From: Notamacropus eugenii
Taxonomy: Eukaryota > Chordata > Mammalia > Diprotodontia > Macropodidae
DNA length: 64,000 nt
Assembly (NCBI RefSeq): GCF_028372415.1
Contig: NC_092878.1
Location: forward strand, 29,804,903 to 29,868,902
Reading direction: 5' to 3'
Shown here: positions 56,201-61,724 of the stretch, in pieces
Position numbering within the stretch: the first letter of the stretch is position 1
Layout of the letters: each line of letters begins with the position of its first letter
Program-made: the position numbers and the translations under genes
The notes under the pieces: model-generated
What the model was told of the DNA's origin: nothing
What the model saw: only the letters and a program-made list of their open reading frames with translations
Databases searched by the model: none

Positions 56201-59138
56201 GACTATCTCGTGCATTTCCACCTCTTCTCAGTGGGAAATGTGCTGGGGAGAGCATCCCACCCTTGAGATTGGCCCGGGGTCTGAGCACAGCTGTTGTTGA
56301 CTAGCTAAAAGCTGAGAGCAGGAACGGTATTCATGCGGCAGGAGAGCTTAAGTAGGGACAGGAAAGCCTGAAGGGCTCTTCGCACTGAGGGGCCCTTAGA
56401 GGGCAGAGGGTCCCTCCCCTCTCCCGCTCCCATGCTCTTGCTGTACGATTCTTTGCCCCCTTGGGAGGAGGAGGATTCCTCTCTCCTGAGGAAGAATTCA
56501 CCCTGCACCTGTAACTAAAATCCTGAATAAAGCCTAACCCTTGTTTGACTCTGGAAAGTCTCTTATCTCAACACGTTTATCTGGTTGATCCCCGAAGACC
56601 TGGACGACAGGTAAGAAAAGGCTCGGGTAGCCCTTCAGCCTTAAGGCCGAACAGACCCCCTTCCTTTCTTCCTCCAAATCCAAGATCAAACAGAGAGGAG
56701 AAAGATGGTGTGATGCAGTGGATAGAGTACTAGATTCCCATCAGGAAATTCTGTATTTGATTCCCATCTCAGACATATATTACCTATGTGACCCTGGACA
56801 AGTCTTATAACCTCACTGGGCCCCAGGTTCCTCACCTCACCTCAAGAAAGGAATTGGACTCATTGACTCCCTCAGGTCCTTTCCAGAACCAGATCTATGA
56901 TTCTAAGAGACTGGATTTGAACCCAGGTGCCCCAAATCCCAATCTACTTTTTTCTAGTGTATCCTGTTTTTCTATTATTGAAAAGCAAAGAGCACTAGGA
57001 GAAGTTATCCAACAAGCTAATATTTTATACAAAATGGTTGGATTAGTCCCATTCTGTCTAAGGAAAGAAGGACCACATAGAGACACAGAAGGAAAAACAA
57101 CTGCAATGACTGATGAAGGCAACCCCTGATAAGAAAGGAATTCCACCAAACTTTGTGGTTTTCCTTATCTAGCCTACTTGCTTTCATTCATTCAGTTCAA
57201 TTCTGAATGTAACAATCACCAAAAAAAAAGGCGGGAGTTGAGGGGCAGTCTCATATATACAGTACAATAGAAGAAGGTTGTGCATGAAACAGTGGATTTC
57301 TATTATGTACAGCTTGCTTTTATTTTAAGTATATTTTATATATATATATATATATTTAAGTACATGAAAAGTTCAGCATGTGAGAAAGCTATCCTACTTG
57401 TCTAGGATTTTTTCTGATCTTCCTTCTATTCTGCCCATTTAAAAATATAGTGCCTCAATGACTCTCTTTTCTTTCTTTTCCTTTTCCTTCCTTTTCTTTC
57501 CTCTTCTTTGGTTTCTTTTTTCCTTTGGTTTCCATCCCCCCTGTCATAGTATGTTCCTGTTGTCTTTGTGACTAATTTCTTTGAGAAGACCCTCTACAAC
57601 CACTACCTCTTCTTTCATTCTTTTCTTAACTAACACCTTACAATCTGGCATCCAACCTCATCATTCCACTGAAACTGCTCTGTCCATAGTTAGCATGGAT
57701 CCTTTAATTGCCAAACCCATTGGGCTTTTCTCAACCCTCACTCCTCTTGACCTCTCTGCAGTCTTTGACACGGTTGACCTTTTTCTTCTTCTGCTCTCTC
57801 CTGACTCTTCTCCTAACCATCTGACTACTTCTCAGTCTCCTTCAATGGATCCTCACCCAAATCATACCCTTTAGCTGTAAGTGTCCTACAGGGCTCTGTC
57901 CCAGGCCCTCTTCTCTTCTCCTTCTATGTTCTTCACTTGGTGATCTCATTCTTTCAAATCTACCTATCTCACCCCAACCTCTCTGTTGACTTTCAATTAT
58001 ATATTTCTATTTGCCTTTCAGATATCTTAAACTAGATGCCCAGTAGGCATCTTTTTTTAAACTTATGTCCATATTATTCATGTTGTAAAAAAGAATTAGG
58101 AACAAAGGGGAAAATCACTAGAAAGAAAAAAAGAGATCTGCATTCAGACTCCATAGTTCTTTCTCTGGATGTAGATAGTATTTTCCATCATAAGTCATTT
58201 GGAATTGTCTTAGATCCTTGCATTTCTGAGAAGAGATAAGTCTATCAAAGTTTGCCATCATACAATGTTGCTGTTACTATGTATAATGTTCTCTGGTTCT
58301 GCTCACTTCACTCAGCATTGATTCATATAAGTCTTTCCAGGTTTTTCTGAAGTCCACCTGCACATCACTTCTTATGGATCAATAGTATTCCGTTACATTT
58401 ATATATCACAATTTGTTTAGCCATTTCTGAATTGATGGGCATCCCCTTGATTCCCAGTTCTTGGCCACCACAAAAAGAGCTACTATAAATATTTTTGTAC
58501 ATGTGTGACCTTTTCCCTTTTTTATGATCTCCTTGGGATACAGACCTAGAAATGGCATTGCTGGATCAAAATGTATGCACAGTTCTGCCCTTTGGCATAG
58601 TTCCAAATTGCTCTCCAGAATGGTTGGATCAGTTCACAACTCCACCAACAGTGCATTAGTGTTGAAATTTTCCCACATCTTCTCCAACATTTATCATTTT
58701 CCTGTTTTATCAGTTTTTAGCCAGTCTGATAGGTGTGATGGCCCAGTAGACATCTAAACTTAACATTTTCAAAACTGAATTCATTATATTTTTCCCTAAG
58801 TCCTCCCTCCTTCCAAACTTCCCTATTATTATCTAGGGTATCATCATCCTCCCAGACCCTCAGGCTCTCAATTTAGGAGTCATCCGCAACTCCTCATTAT
58901 CTCTGACTTCCTGTGTCCAGTCTATGGCCACAAACAGTTGATTTCACCTTTGCAACATCTCTCAAATGAGTCCCCTTCTCTCCTTTGGCAATGTCACTGT
59001 TCCAGTACAGTCCCTCACCACCTACCTCATGCCTGGCTAACTACGATGTATGGATCTACCTGCCCCAAGTCTCTCCCCACTCTAATCCTTCTTCCATTCA
59101 GTCATCAAAATGTTTTTCCTAAAGCAGGATCAACTATG

Positions 59139-59184
<46 letters not shown>

Positions 59185-61633
59185 CAGTGGGTTTCTATCA
59201 TCTACAGGATCAAATACAAATTCTCTGTTTGGTATTCAAAACCCTTCATAACTTAGCCCCTTCCCACCGTTCCATCTTTTTATACCTTCCTCCCTGATAC
59301 ATACACTTCAATCTAGTGATACTGGCCTCCTGGCTATTCCACAAACAAGACATTCCCCCTCTCATCTTTGAGTATTTTTTTTAAATTCAATTTTATTTTC
59401 TTTTCAGTTCCAAATTCTCTCCCTCCTCCTCCCCTCTCCCCACTCATTGAGAAGACAAGAAAAATAACAAATACGTAGAGTCAAGCAAAACAAATTTTCA
59501 CATTATGATAAGCAAGAAAATAAGCAAGAAAAAAGAAAGAGAAGAAAATATGCTTCAATCTGCACTAAGTTCATTAGTTCTCTATCTGGACATGGATAGC
59601 ATGCTTCATCATGAGTTTTACATCGATTTCCAGGATGTTCTCCCTCTAAAGTCCCAACTAAAATCTCACCTTGTACAGGAAGCCTTTCCCACTCCCTCTT
59701 AATTCTAGTGACTTCCTTTGTTAACTACTTCCTGTTTATCTTGTACATAGCTTGTTTGTACAGACTTGTTTGCTTTTTGTCTCTCCCATTAGATCATAAG
59801 CTCCTTGGGAGCAGAGACTGTCTTTTGCCTCTTTTTGTATCCCCAGTGCTTAGTACGGTGCCTGGTACGTAGTAAATCCTTAATAAATGTTTACTGACTG
59901 GCTACTCTATCCCTGGCCTCCTCTCCCTCCCATTCTTGCCCCTAATTAGAAAAAAAAGAAAAACGAAACCCTTGTAACAAATATATGTGAACATATCTTT
60001 ATATATGATATAATTATTACACGTATATATAATTATATATAATTATAATATTTTATATATAATGTTATAATATTAATATAATAGAATTAATATAACATTA
60101 TATATAATATAGAATTAATATTATATAATAATATATAATTAATATTATATAATAATATATAATTAATATTATAATATTAATATAATAATATTAATAATAT
60201 ATTTTTATATATTATATATAATTTTTATATATAATCATAACATATTAGATATAATTATGCTATCTTACATAATTATACATATACGTATATATACATATAA
60301 AACAGATTTCTATATTGGCCAAGTCTGAAAATATACAGTTTACTCTTCATATTGGATCCTTCGTTCCTTCCTTCCTTTCTTTTTCTTTCTTCTTCCTCCC
60401 TTCCTTCCTTCTTCCTTTCTTTCTTTCTTTCTTTTTTCTTCCTTCCTTTTTTCTCCCTTTCTTTCTTTCTTCTTGTTTGAGCCTCCTTGTACAAAATTAC
60501 TAATACAGAAATGTTTTACATGATTGCACATATAGAACCTGTATCACATTGTTTACCATGGTGAGGGTGTGGGGAGGGATAGAATTTGGAACCCAACACT
60601 TCAAAAAAGAACACCAAATGTTAAAAAAAATTGTTTGAACACATAATTGGGGCAATATTGTATTGTGCGAAGTGTATTGTGTTGGGTGTTAACATTTATC
60701 AGCATACCTCTGAATAGCTCTGGAGTTGAAACGCCTCTAGATCATCTCAGAGGTGACCTAATCTATACACTCAATCCCGTCCCCTTCCACCTTCTGCAAC
60801 AGTTTCTCCACACTGTCATCCCCTCTTTCTTTCTAATCATCTGTCTATTGGTTCCTTCTCCGCTGCCTACAAACATTCATGTCTCCCCAACACTAGATCC
60901 TTCTCCCATCCCCACTAGCTATTATCCCATATCTCTGCTCCTTTTCTTAGTCAAACTCTGAAAAAGCTGTTTACATTTACCGACTCCATTTTCTCTCTTC
61001 TTCTCCCTTCTAAATCCCTTGGCAACTGGGAAAGAAAGCTTGGCGCTTGAATAGAGAGGGTAAGAGTATTGGGCAGATGGCTGAGTAGAGAGTGAGGGAG
61101 TGCCATGAAAAGAATAGGAGGCCCAGGACCTGAAGAAAGAGAGGGAAGAAGCATAAATTAAATGCCTACTATGTGCCAAGCATTTTAACCAATATTATTT
61201 CATTCGATCCTCACAACCACCCTGTGAGGTAGGTGCTGTTACTGTCCCCATTTTATAGTTGAGGAAACTGAGGCAGGCAATGATTAAGTGACTTGTCCAA
61301 GATCACACAGTTCGGAATTACTTGTCTGAGGGTGGATTTGAACTCAGGTCTTCCTGACCCTAGTCCCAGGGCTCTCTGGAACTGTTCGATGTCACTCCCT
61401 AGGAACAGCAGAGAGACCCTGCTGCTGATTGTAGGAAGAGGAGGCAGGGGAGTTACCTGTCTCAGCAGTGAAGACGATCTTGTCTGCGTCTGCATGGAAG
61501 GGCCTATCAAAGTTCAGGGTGATGACAAACGCCTGAGCCCTTCGAACAAACAGTCTCTTGGAACCTAGCTCAGAAGTGTGATGGTCCTTATTGTTCTTTG
61601 GGCTCTGCAGGCTGAAGGATCTCAATCCTAAGA
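31854..61633 (-). CDS. TGM7: TGM7, protein-glutamine gamma-glutamyltransferase 7 (exons 2-13; exon 1 not found)
   Basis: TGM7 is a Ca2+-dependent crosslinking enzyme. Joined segments, 5' to 3', are 61457-61633, 54675-54920, 53735-53853, 47886-48014, 47600-47777, 43326-43464, 40594-40697, 39631-39873, 35741-36067, 34176-34336, 32876-33009 and 31854-32013. They total 2117 bases; with a 10-base first exon the protein has about 708 residues (human TGM7 has 710). Domains in order: N-terminal beta-sandwich (exons 2-4), papain-like core (exons 5-10 start) and two beta-barrels (exons 10-13). The nucleophile Cys is in YGQCWVF (about residue 277), His in NFHVWNE and Asp in [10 protein letters not shown]. 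All junctions are GT-AG, phases agree and no stop interrupts. NNKDHH, YSKGV, GSDKRQ and [11 protein letters not shown] single out TGM7 rather than TGM5. Introns are filled with repeats. Confidence 0.95.
32075..32290 (+). mobile_element. L2 LINE 3' end
   Basis: gtaagttccttgagggcaag, aacttagcatagtgcctgac and ataagtgtgtgttgattta, with a poly-T expansion inside. In TGM7 intron 12. Confidence 0.75.
32545..32690 (-). mobile_element. MIR3-like SINE remnant
   Basis: taaaatctggaagagacgtc, tttacatgtgaagaaagtga, gctgggaattgaacccaagt. Confidence 0.55.
32690..32812 (+). mobile_element. L2 LINE 3' terminus
   Basis: gtccttgagagcagggattt, ttttgtatctccag, acagtgcctgacacatagtt, cttaataaatattgattga. It lies about 65 bases past the exon 12 donor. 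Confidence 0.85.
32876..33009 (-). CDS. TGM7: TGM7 exon 12
   Basis: 134 bases, acceptor ttctatag, donor gtaagt. Encodes [31 protein letters not shown] and GQMIIK, the first part of beta-barrel 2. Confidence 0.95.
33010..34175. other. TGM7 intron 11, largely unassigned
   Basis: No clear transposable element in about 1.2 kb, which is unusual for this window. Open frames at 33462-33783 have no splice context. Confidence 0.4.
34176..34336 (-). CDS. TGM7: TGM7 exon 11
   Basis: 161 bases, acceptor gtatacag, donor gtgagg. Encodes [44 protein letters not shown]; human TGM7 has DEKLIRVSG and EPPHLSIE here. End of beta-barrel 1. Confidence 0.96.
34440..34560 (+). mobile_element. L2 LINE 3' terminus
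   Basis: gtgccaagggcaagaaccgt, cataggcgcttaataaatgc, ttactgaatgaatgaat. Confidence 0.8.
34650..35520 (-). mobile_element. CR1/L3-type LINE 3' end, split by a SINE
   Basis: Left part tagaaccacagaattttgga, ctagaagggactttattggc, catctagtccaaccc, gttaggacgtttttc, tgggtcaaacatccccagtt; right part from 35311 gctctgctccggctgttctc, aattgaacacagtattctag, gtaacccaagatggagtgat. This matches the CR1 3' order over 600 bases. Confidence 0.82.
35062..35310 (+). mobile_element. Mar1-like SINE, nested in CR1/L3
   Basis: gggcagctaggtggcacaat, tcgcctcagtttcctcttct, gaaggcaatggcaaaccact, ccaagaaaacaccaaatgg. Confidence 0.88.
35741..36067 (-). CDS. TGM7: TGM7 exon 10
   Basis: 327 bases, acceptor tgctacag, donor gtgagt. 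Encodes [14 protein letters not shown] at the end of the core (with the Glu pair that binds Ca2+ in TGM3), a variable linker, then [14 protein letters not shown] and SGQALLHGG of beta-barrel 1. The linker is the part that differs most from human TGM7 as I recall it. Confidence 0.95.
36130..36195. mobile_element. hAT-type MITE fragment
   Basis: tctcgagaccacatgtggtc, ctctaggtccttaagtgcag resembles one arm of the palindromic MITE at 5495-5667. Confidence 0.5.
36455..36650 (+). mobile_element. L1 LINE 3' end
   Basis: aacgtggaaatgttttgcat, gactgcacacgtataaccta, gagaatttggaactcaaaat and an a-rich tail. Confidence 0.75.
36917..37325 (-). mobile_element. L1 LINE 3' end
   Basis: ttttagttttcaacattcac, atgcaatctgatataggatc, tcttgcattgccgagagggg, gtgtataatgctctcctggt. 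The block gcatctagcattttc at 36902-36916 recurs as gcttctagtattttc at 37326-37340, a likely 15-bp target duplication with two changes. Confidence 0.78.
37341..38689. other. TGM7 intron 9, unassigned
   Basis: About 1.3 kb, mostly AT-rich, with no repeat family I can name except a short L2-like terminus near 38375-38405 (agtgcttaataaatagtcat). Confidence 0.4.
38690..39235 (+). mobile_element. L2 LINE 3' region
   Basis: accaagtcactcatttactt, gcctctggaataaaatatca, tctcaccatctggctccagc, tcaaagctcagctcaaagtt, cttgagggcaagagttcttt, aagaaatgcttgctga. A short MIR3-like piece interrupts at about 38880-38945. Confidence 0.85.
39256..39495 (-). mobile_element. Mar1-like SINE
   Basis: ctatctgactctttgtgacc, tagtgtaatggtttgctatt, aggtaaacagggttaagtga, tgtaccattagctcccc in reverse order. 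Confidence 0.88.
39631..39873 (-). CDS. TGM7: TGM7 exon 9
   Basis: 243 bases, acceptor ttccttag, donor gtatct. Encodes [54 protein letters not shown] and [10 protein letters not shown]. It carries core residues that bind Ca2+ in TGM3 (Asn of VNAD, and the Glu of YPEG). Confidence 0.97.
40010..40285 (+). mobile_element. Two MIR-type SINE remnants
   Basis: First piece tcacagctgtgtgattttag, ttttcccatctgcaaaatgg; second piece, from 40142, tgagtgggtagaacactgga, cttgctatgtgacccaaggg. Confidence 0.55.
40594..40697 (-). CDS. TGM7: TGM7 exon 8 (catalytic His and Asp)
   Basis: 104 bases, acceptor cttccacag, donor gtgggt. Encodes [18 protein letters not shown], then [13 protein letters not shown]. The His of FHVW and Asp of LDPTPQE complete the catalytic triad with the Cys of exon 6. 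The exon is too short to stand out as an open frame and was placed by translation and splice sites. Confidence 0.96.
40935..41115 (+). mobile_element. MIR-type SINE
   Basis: gaactgagttcaaatcccag, cttaggcaaatcacttaaac, gtcagtttcctcatttgtga, aaatgaagaagtgggac. Confidence 0.7.
41125..41280 (+). mobile_element. MIR-type SINE
   Basis: gagaactcaggcttgaaccc, ctgagcaagtcactttgcct, cagtcttctcatctgtagaa. Confidence 0.65.
41455..41580 (-). mobile_element. MIR-type SINE remnant
   Basis: agaggttaagtgacttgacc, aaggtcacacaaccagtatg, aattcaactcaggtcttcc. Confidence 0.6.
41635..41800 (+). mobile_element. Short CORE-SINE with (GGAA)n tail
   Basis: ggggcagctagatgccacat, ggaggacctgagttcaaatc, gtaaatcatttaacc, then a ggaa run at 41753-41790 in place of the usual tail. 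Confidence 0.7.
41845..42035 (+). mobile_element. L1 LINE 3' end
   Basis: gtatgcatatctgttacaaa, ggtttttgttttcttttgc, ggatggattggttggaggg and an a-rich end. Confidence 0.65.
42100..42300 (+). mobile_element. Ther1/MIR-type SINE remnant
   Basis: cgctcgacttgcagtcagga, gtgactctgggcaagtcact, ccagggttattgggaacata, gcaaagcactttgcaaacct. Confidence 0.65.
42301..42954. other. TGM7 intron 7, AT-rich then unassigned
   Basis: 42300-42480 is a ta-rich tract. The rest has no recognised element. Confidence 0.4.
42955..43075 (-). mobile_element. MIR3-like remnant
   Basis: gagctgtagtggaccatgga, aacatgaggaaactgaggca, gttaaatgacttgtctaatg. Confidence 0.55.
43326..43464 (-). CDS. TGM7: TGM7 exon 7
   Basis: 139 bases, acceptor ctctccag, donor gtaaga. 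Encodes [31 protein letters not shown] and RRDKIW. The [10 protein letters not shown] loop corresponds to the third Ca2+ site of TGM3 (an acidic D-x-D-x-N type loop), here with one acidic position less. Confidence 0.96.
44035..44405 (+). mobile_element. L2 LINE 3' terminus, split by a SINE
   Basis: ctccctgagggcaaggggct, tttgtatccctagcccttag, cacagtgcctggcatgtagt; after the SINE, gtaagcctttaataaatatt. catgtag is repeated at the SINE borders. Confidence 0.82.
44115..44342 (-). mobile_element. Mar1-like SINE, nested in L2
   Basis: tgactcttggtgactccatt, gatactagagtggtttgcca, actgaggcaaacagggttaa, tgtaccacctagctg in reverse order. Confidence 0.9.
44406..44880 (-). mobile_element. L2 LINE region, diverged
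   Basis: agtctcttatctcaaggagc and attgggggagacagcacaca fit the reverse L2 start. The remainder is weak. Confidence 0.45.
44880..45180 (+). mobile_element. L2 LINE 3' end
   Basis: ggctgttccccatacctaga, acactcttcctcctcatctc, ttctataagcttttcccaat, gtgagctcctggaagtcagg. Confidence 0.82.
45306..46213. other. TGM7 intron 6, unassigned
   Basis: About 900 bases with no recognised repeat. Overlapping short open frames at 45141-45601 have neither splice signals nor known similarity. Confidence 0.4.
46214..46402 (-). mobile_element. Mar1-like SINE, diverged
   Basis: gttgttcagccgtgtctgac, aagggtactggagtggtttt, ttgcagatgaggaactgatg, ctgcaccacctacctg in reverse order. Confidence 0.75.
46522..46815. repeat. 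Polypyrimidine (CT)n/(CCCTCT)n tract
   Basis: Nearly 300 bases of almost pure pyrimidine: ccctctccctct blocks on each side of a central pure ct run at about 46630-46700. Open frames on both strands come only from the repeat. Confidence 0.97.
47600..47777 (-). CDS. TGM7: TGM7 exon 6 (catalytic Cys)
   Basis: 178 bases, acceptor tttccag, donor gtagga. Encodes [37 protein letters not shown] and [15 protein letters not shown]. The Cys of YGQCW is the active-site nucleophile (about residue 277). The two upstream Trp residues that flank the transition state in transglutaminases fall in this exon (NWSED and EWNGS). Confidence 0.97.
47886..48014 (-). CDS. TGM7: TGM7 exon 5
   Basis: 129 bases, in phase 0 at both ends, acceptor ctggaaag, donor gtaagg. 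Encodes [20 protein letters not shown] and [16 protein letters not shown]. Human TGM7 has [20 protein letters not shown] here. Confidence 0.96.
48090..48665 (+). mobile_element. L1 LINE 3' region
   Basis: gattgagacatcatattgca, tgtgatggaatactgggaac, tggacttatgaaggaagatg, ctatccatctccagagaaag; the rest is AT-rich and ends in an a/t-rich tail. Confidence 0.6.
48670..49020 (-). mobile_element. L2 LINE region, diverged
   Basis: ggtcttgaattaggccttga, gcagggctagcagcttggga and ttggggaatctt-like blocks in reverse L2 order. Boundaries uncertain. Confidence 0.4.
49218..49475 (+). mobile_element. Mar1-like SINE inserted at an L2 end
   Basis: taacagctaggtggggcagg, gaaggaaatggcaaaccact and gagtcggatatgactgtacg. 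L2 sequence precedes it (caataaacattcattaaaca) and follows it (taggcattgtgctaggtgtg). Confidence 0.88.
49887..50240. mobile_element. Non-autonomous hAT-type transposon with a nested SINE
   Basis: Left end gagtgtcaaaacactcagct, right end tatttgtgtttgacatgatt. Internal gattaaaatgcaattgggaa and aaataaataaaaatgcaata recur in a DNA transposon common in mammals. Assignment to hAT is from end structure and memory. Confidence 0.5.
49975..50092 (+). mobile_element. Short CORE-SINE, nested in the hAT-type element
   Basis: ggggcagcaaggtggcagct, ggaggacctgagttcaaatc, ctagctgggcgagtcactta and an aaataaataaataaa tail. aattggga occurs on both sides as a target duplication. Confidence 0.8.
50245..50610 (-). 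mobile_element. L2 LINE 3' region
   Basis: ctcttacagagcttattgtt, gaatttgagttgggctttaa, gctactccaggtatggggaa, cagcatgagcaaagacatag in reverse L2 order. Confidence 0.7.
50615..50790 (+). mobile_element. MIR-type SINE
   Basis: tcaaaagacctggatgtgaa, gatcatgaacaagtcacaac, tcacttttctcatgtataaa. Confidence 0.6.
50988..51246 (-). mobile_element. Mar1-like SINE, nested in L2
   Basis: ttttcagtcatatctgactc, gatactggaatggtttgccg, gttacttgcccagggtcaca, gcaccacctagctgcc in reverse order. Confidence 0.9.
51385..52165 (+). mobile_element. L1 LINE 3' end, well preserved, nested in L2
   Basis: Translation gives [19 protein letters not shown], then [14 protein letters not shown] and [11 protein letters not shown], close in order to the end of eutherian L1 ORF2. 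The 3' UTR continues with gaagtgagcagaactaggag, gcatgatggaaaatgctgtc, gactgcacatgtataaccta and an a-rich tail. Truncated at its 5' end. Confidence 0.88.
52655..52832 (-). mobile_element. MIR3-like SINE
   Basis: tagatctaaagctatgaagg, ttcattttacagatgaggaa, gcagaatttgaacccagatt, ctttccactgtggcacactg. Confidence 0.65.
52993..53612. repeat. Compound tetranucleotide satellite (GATA/GACA/GGTA/GGAT)
   Basis: 620 bases of gata, gaca, ggta and ggat units in ordered blocks. A block order beginning ggtaggtaggtagg and followed by ggat units and gagggatagacagaga recurs about 280 bases apart (53067 and 53347), so it has a higher-order repeat. It ends 123 bases from the exon 4 donor. The 268-codon open frame (SIHPSIH, YLSIYLS) is translated repeat, not a gene. 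Confidence 0.97.
53735..53853 (-). CDS. TGM7: TGM7 exon 4
   Basis: 119 bases, acceptor acttctcag, donor gtaata. Encodes [40 protein letters not shown]. Links the beta-sandwich to the catalytic core. Confidence 0.96.
53925..54225 (-). mobile_element. L2 LINE 3' end
   Basis: atcaaccaatcagcaagtat, atgtgtcaggcactgtgcca, tcaggatacaaagaaaggta, ttccagcaggagggaaagct. Confidence 0.82.
54235..54375 (+). mobile_element. MIR-type SINE remnant
   Basis: aggtacttaacctttccagt, ttcatctgtaaaagtggac, taaatgacctcaatgg. Confidence 0.5.
54675..54920 (-). CDS. TGM7: TGM7 exon 3
   Basis: 246 bases, acceptor gctctag, donor gtagga. Encodes [40 protein letters not shown] and [14 protein letters not shown]. Second half of the N-terminal beta-sandwich. 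Confidence 0.97.
55008..55260 (-). mobile_element. Mar1-like SINE
   Basis: tgtcagtcatgtcgcacttt, ggtattagagtggtttgcca, aggcaaacagggtaaagtga, ttgcaccactgagctgcc in reverse order. Confidence 0.9.
55405..55785 (-). mobile_element. MIR3/L3-like remnant, split by a SINE
   Basis: Left part agttacaaaggaccttaggg, atcatctggtccaac; right part cctcattctaaaatgaggaa, agagaagtgatgtaatttgc. Confidence 0.55.
55462..55695 (+). mobile_element. Mar1-like SINE with clear target duplication
   Basis: ggcagctgggtgatgtggtg to aaaacgacagaaca. The flanks gtccaactgcctca (55448-55461) and gtccaaccgcctca (55696-55709) are a 14-bp duplication with one change. Confidence 0.93.
56078..56653 (+). mobile_element. Solo LTR of an endogenous retrovirus
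   Basis: A 576-base element starting TGTTGGGG and ending in ACA, flanked on both sides by gacccc (56072-56077 and 56654-56659). It has a polyadenylation signal (aataaa) at 56526-56531. No internal retroviral genes adjoin it, so it is a recombined solo LTR. A 6-bp duplication fits a class II (ERVK/betaretrovirus-like) origin, but class is inferred. It lies antisense in TGM7 intron 2. A related copy starts at 63700. Confidence 0.85.
56703..56910 (+). mobile_element. MIR-type SINE
   Basis: ggtgtgatgcagtggataga, tatgtgaccctggacaagtc, gggccccaggttcctcacct. Confidence 0.65.
56911..57559. other. TGM7 intron 2, unassigned
   Basis: No repeat recognised before the pyrimidine-rich lead-in to L2 at about 57450. 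A ta run lies at 57335-57356. Confidence 0.4.
58053..58739 (-). mobile_element. L1 LINE 3' end, nested in L2, with target duplication
   Basis: Minus-strand translation includes [37 protein letters not shown] and [10 protein letters not shown]. gcccagtaggcatct at 58038-58052 and gcccagtagacatct at 58740-58754 flank it. 5'-truncated, with its poly-A side at low coordinate. Confidence 0.88.
59138..59181. repeat. (CA)n microsatellite
   Basis: A pure ca run of about 22 units inside the L2 copy. Confidence 0.97.
59372..59632 (-). mobile_element. L1 LINE 3' end, nested in L2
   Basis: tttttaaattcaattttatt, ttcttttcagttccaaattc, tatgcttcaatctgcactaa, tctctatctggacatggata. Confidence 0.75.
59980..60300. 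repeat. AT-rich tract of ATAAT/TATA units
   Basis: About 300 bases with almost no G or C, made of taatattata and tatatataat units. Confidence 0.92.
60360..60475. repeat. (CTTT)n/(CCTT)n tract
   Basis: Pyrimidine-only tract of cctt and cttt units; the open frames here are repeat. Confidence 0.93.
60495..60655 (+). mobile_element. L1 LINE 3' end
   Basis: aatacagaaatgttttacat, gattgcacatatagaacctg, agggatagaatttggaaccc. Confidence 0.7.
60780..61030 (+). mobile_element. L2 LINE, reverse transcriptase N-part
   Basis: Translation gives [20 protein letters not shown], then [12 protein letters not shown] and [14 protein letters not shown] in shifting frames, matching the L2 RT region just before the block at 57600. 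It therefore belongs to another copy or a rearranged one. Confidence 0.65.
61150..61385 (-). mobile_element. MIR-type SINE
   Basis: tgcctactatgtgccaagca, tcacaaccaccctgtgaggt, ttttatagttgaggaaactg, agtgacttgtccaagatcac. Ends 70 bases from the TGM7 exon 2 donor. Confidence 0.82.
61457..61633 (-). CDS. TGM7: TGM7 exon 2
   Basis: 177 bases, acceptor ccgttttcag, donor gtaact, phase 1 at both ends. Encodes [35 protein letters not shown] and KIVFTAETG, start of the N-terminal domain. Human TGM7 has SSRNNKEHHTQEMGVKRL here. The N-terminal part appears two residues shorter than human. Confidence 0.96.
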
Positions 61634-61724
61634 CTGAAAACGGAGAAAGACTGTTAAAAACAATGATAAAAATGCCTAATACATACATAGCACTTTAGAT
61701 TGTGAGTTCAGATCTAAAGCACAA

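Larger units (their letters stand above)
57560..59903 (+). mobile_element. L2 LINE, long copy, split by two L1 ends and a (CA)n
   Basis: Three collinear L2 parts. 57560-58037 encodes reverse transcriptase blocks ([16 protein letters not shown], then [12 protein letters not shown], and a diverged GVPQGSVLGP-like part). 58756-59370 covers the 3' ORF end (ctcaatttaggagtcatccg, tttgcaacatctctcaaatg, aaaacccttcataacttagc). 59633-59903 is the 3' UTR and terminus (gaagcctttcccactccctc, aagctccttgggagcagaga, cttaataaatgtttactga). Frame changes and stops are frequent. Confidence 0.85.
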
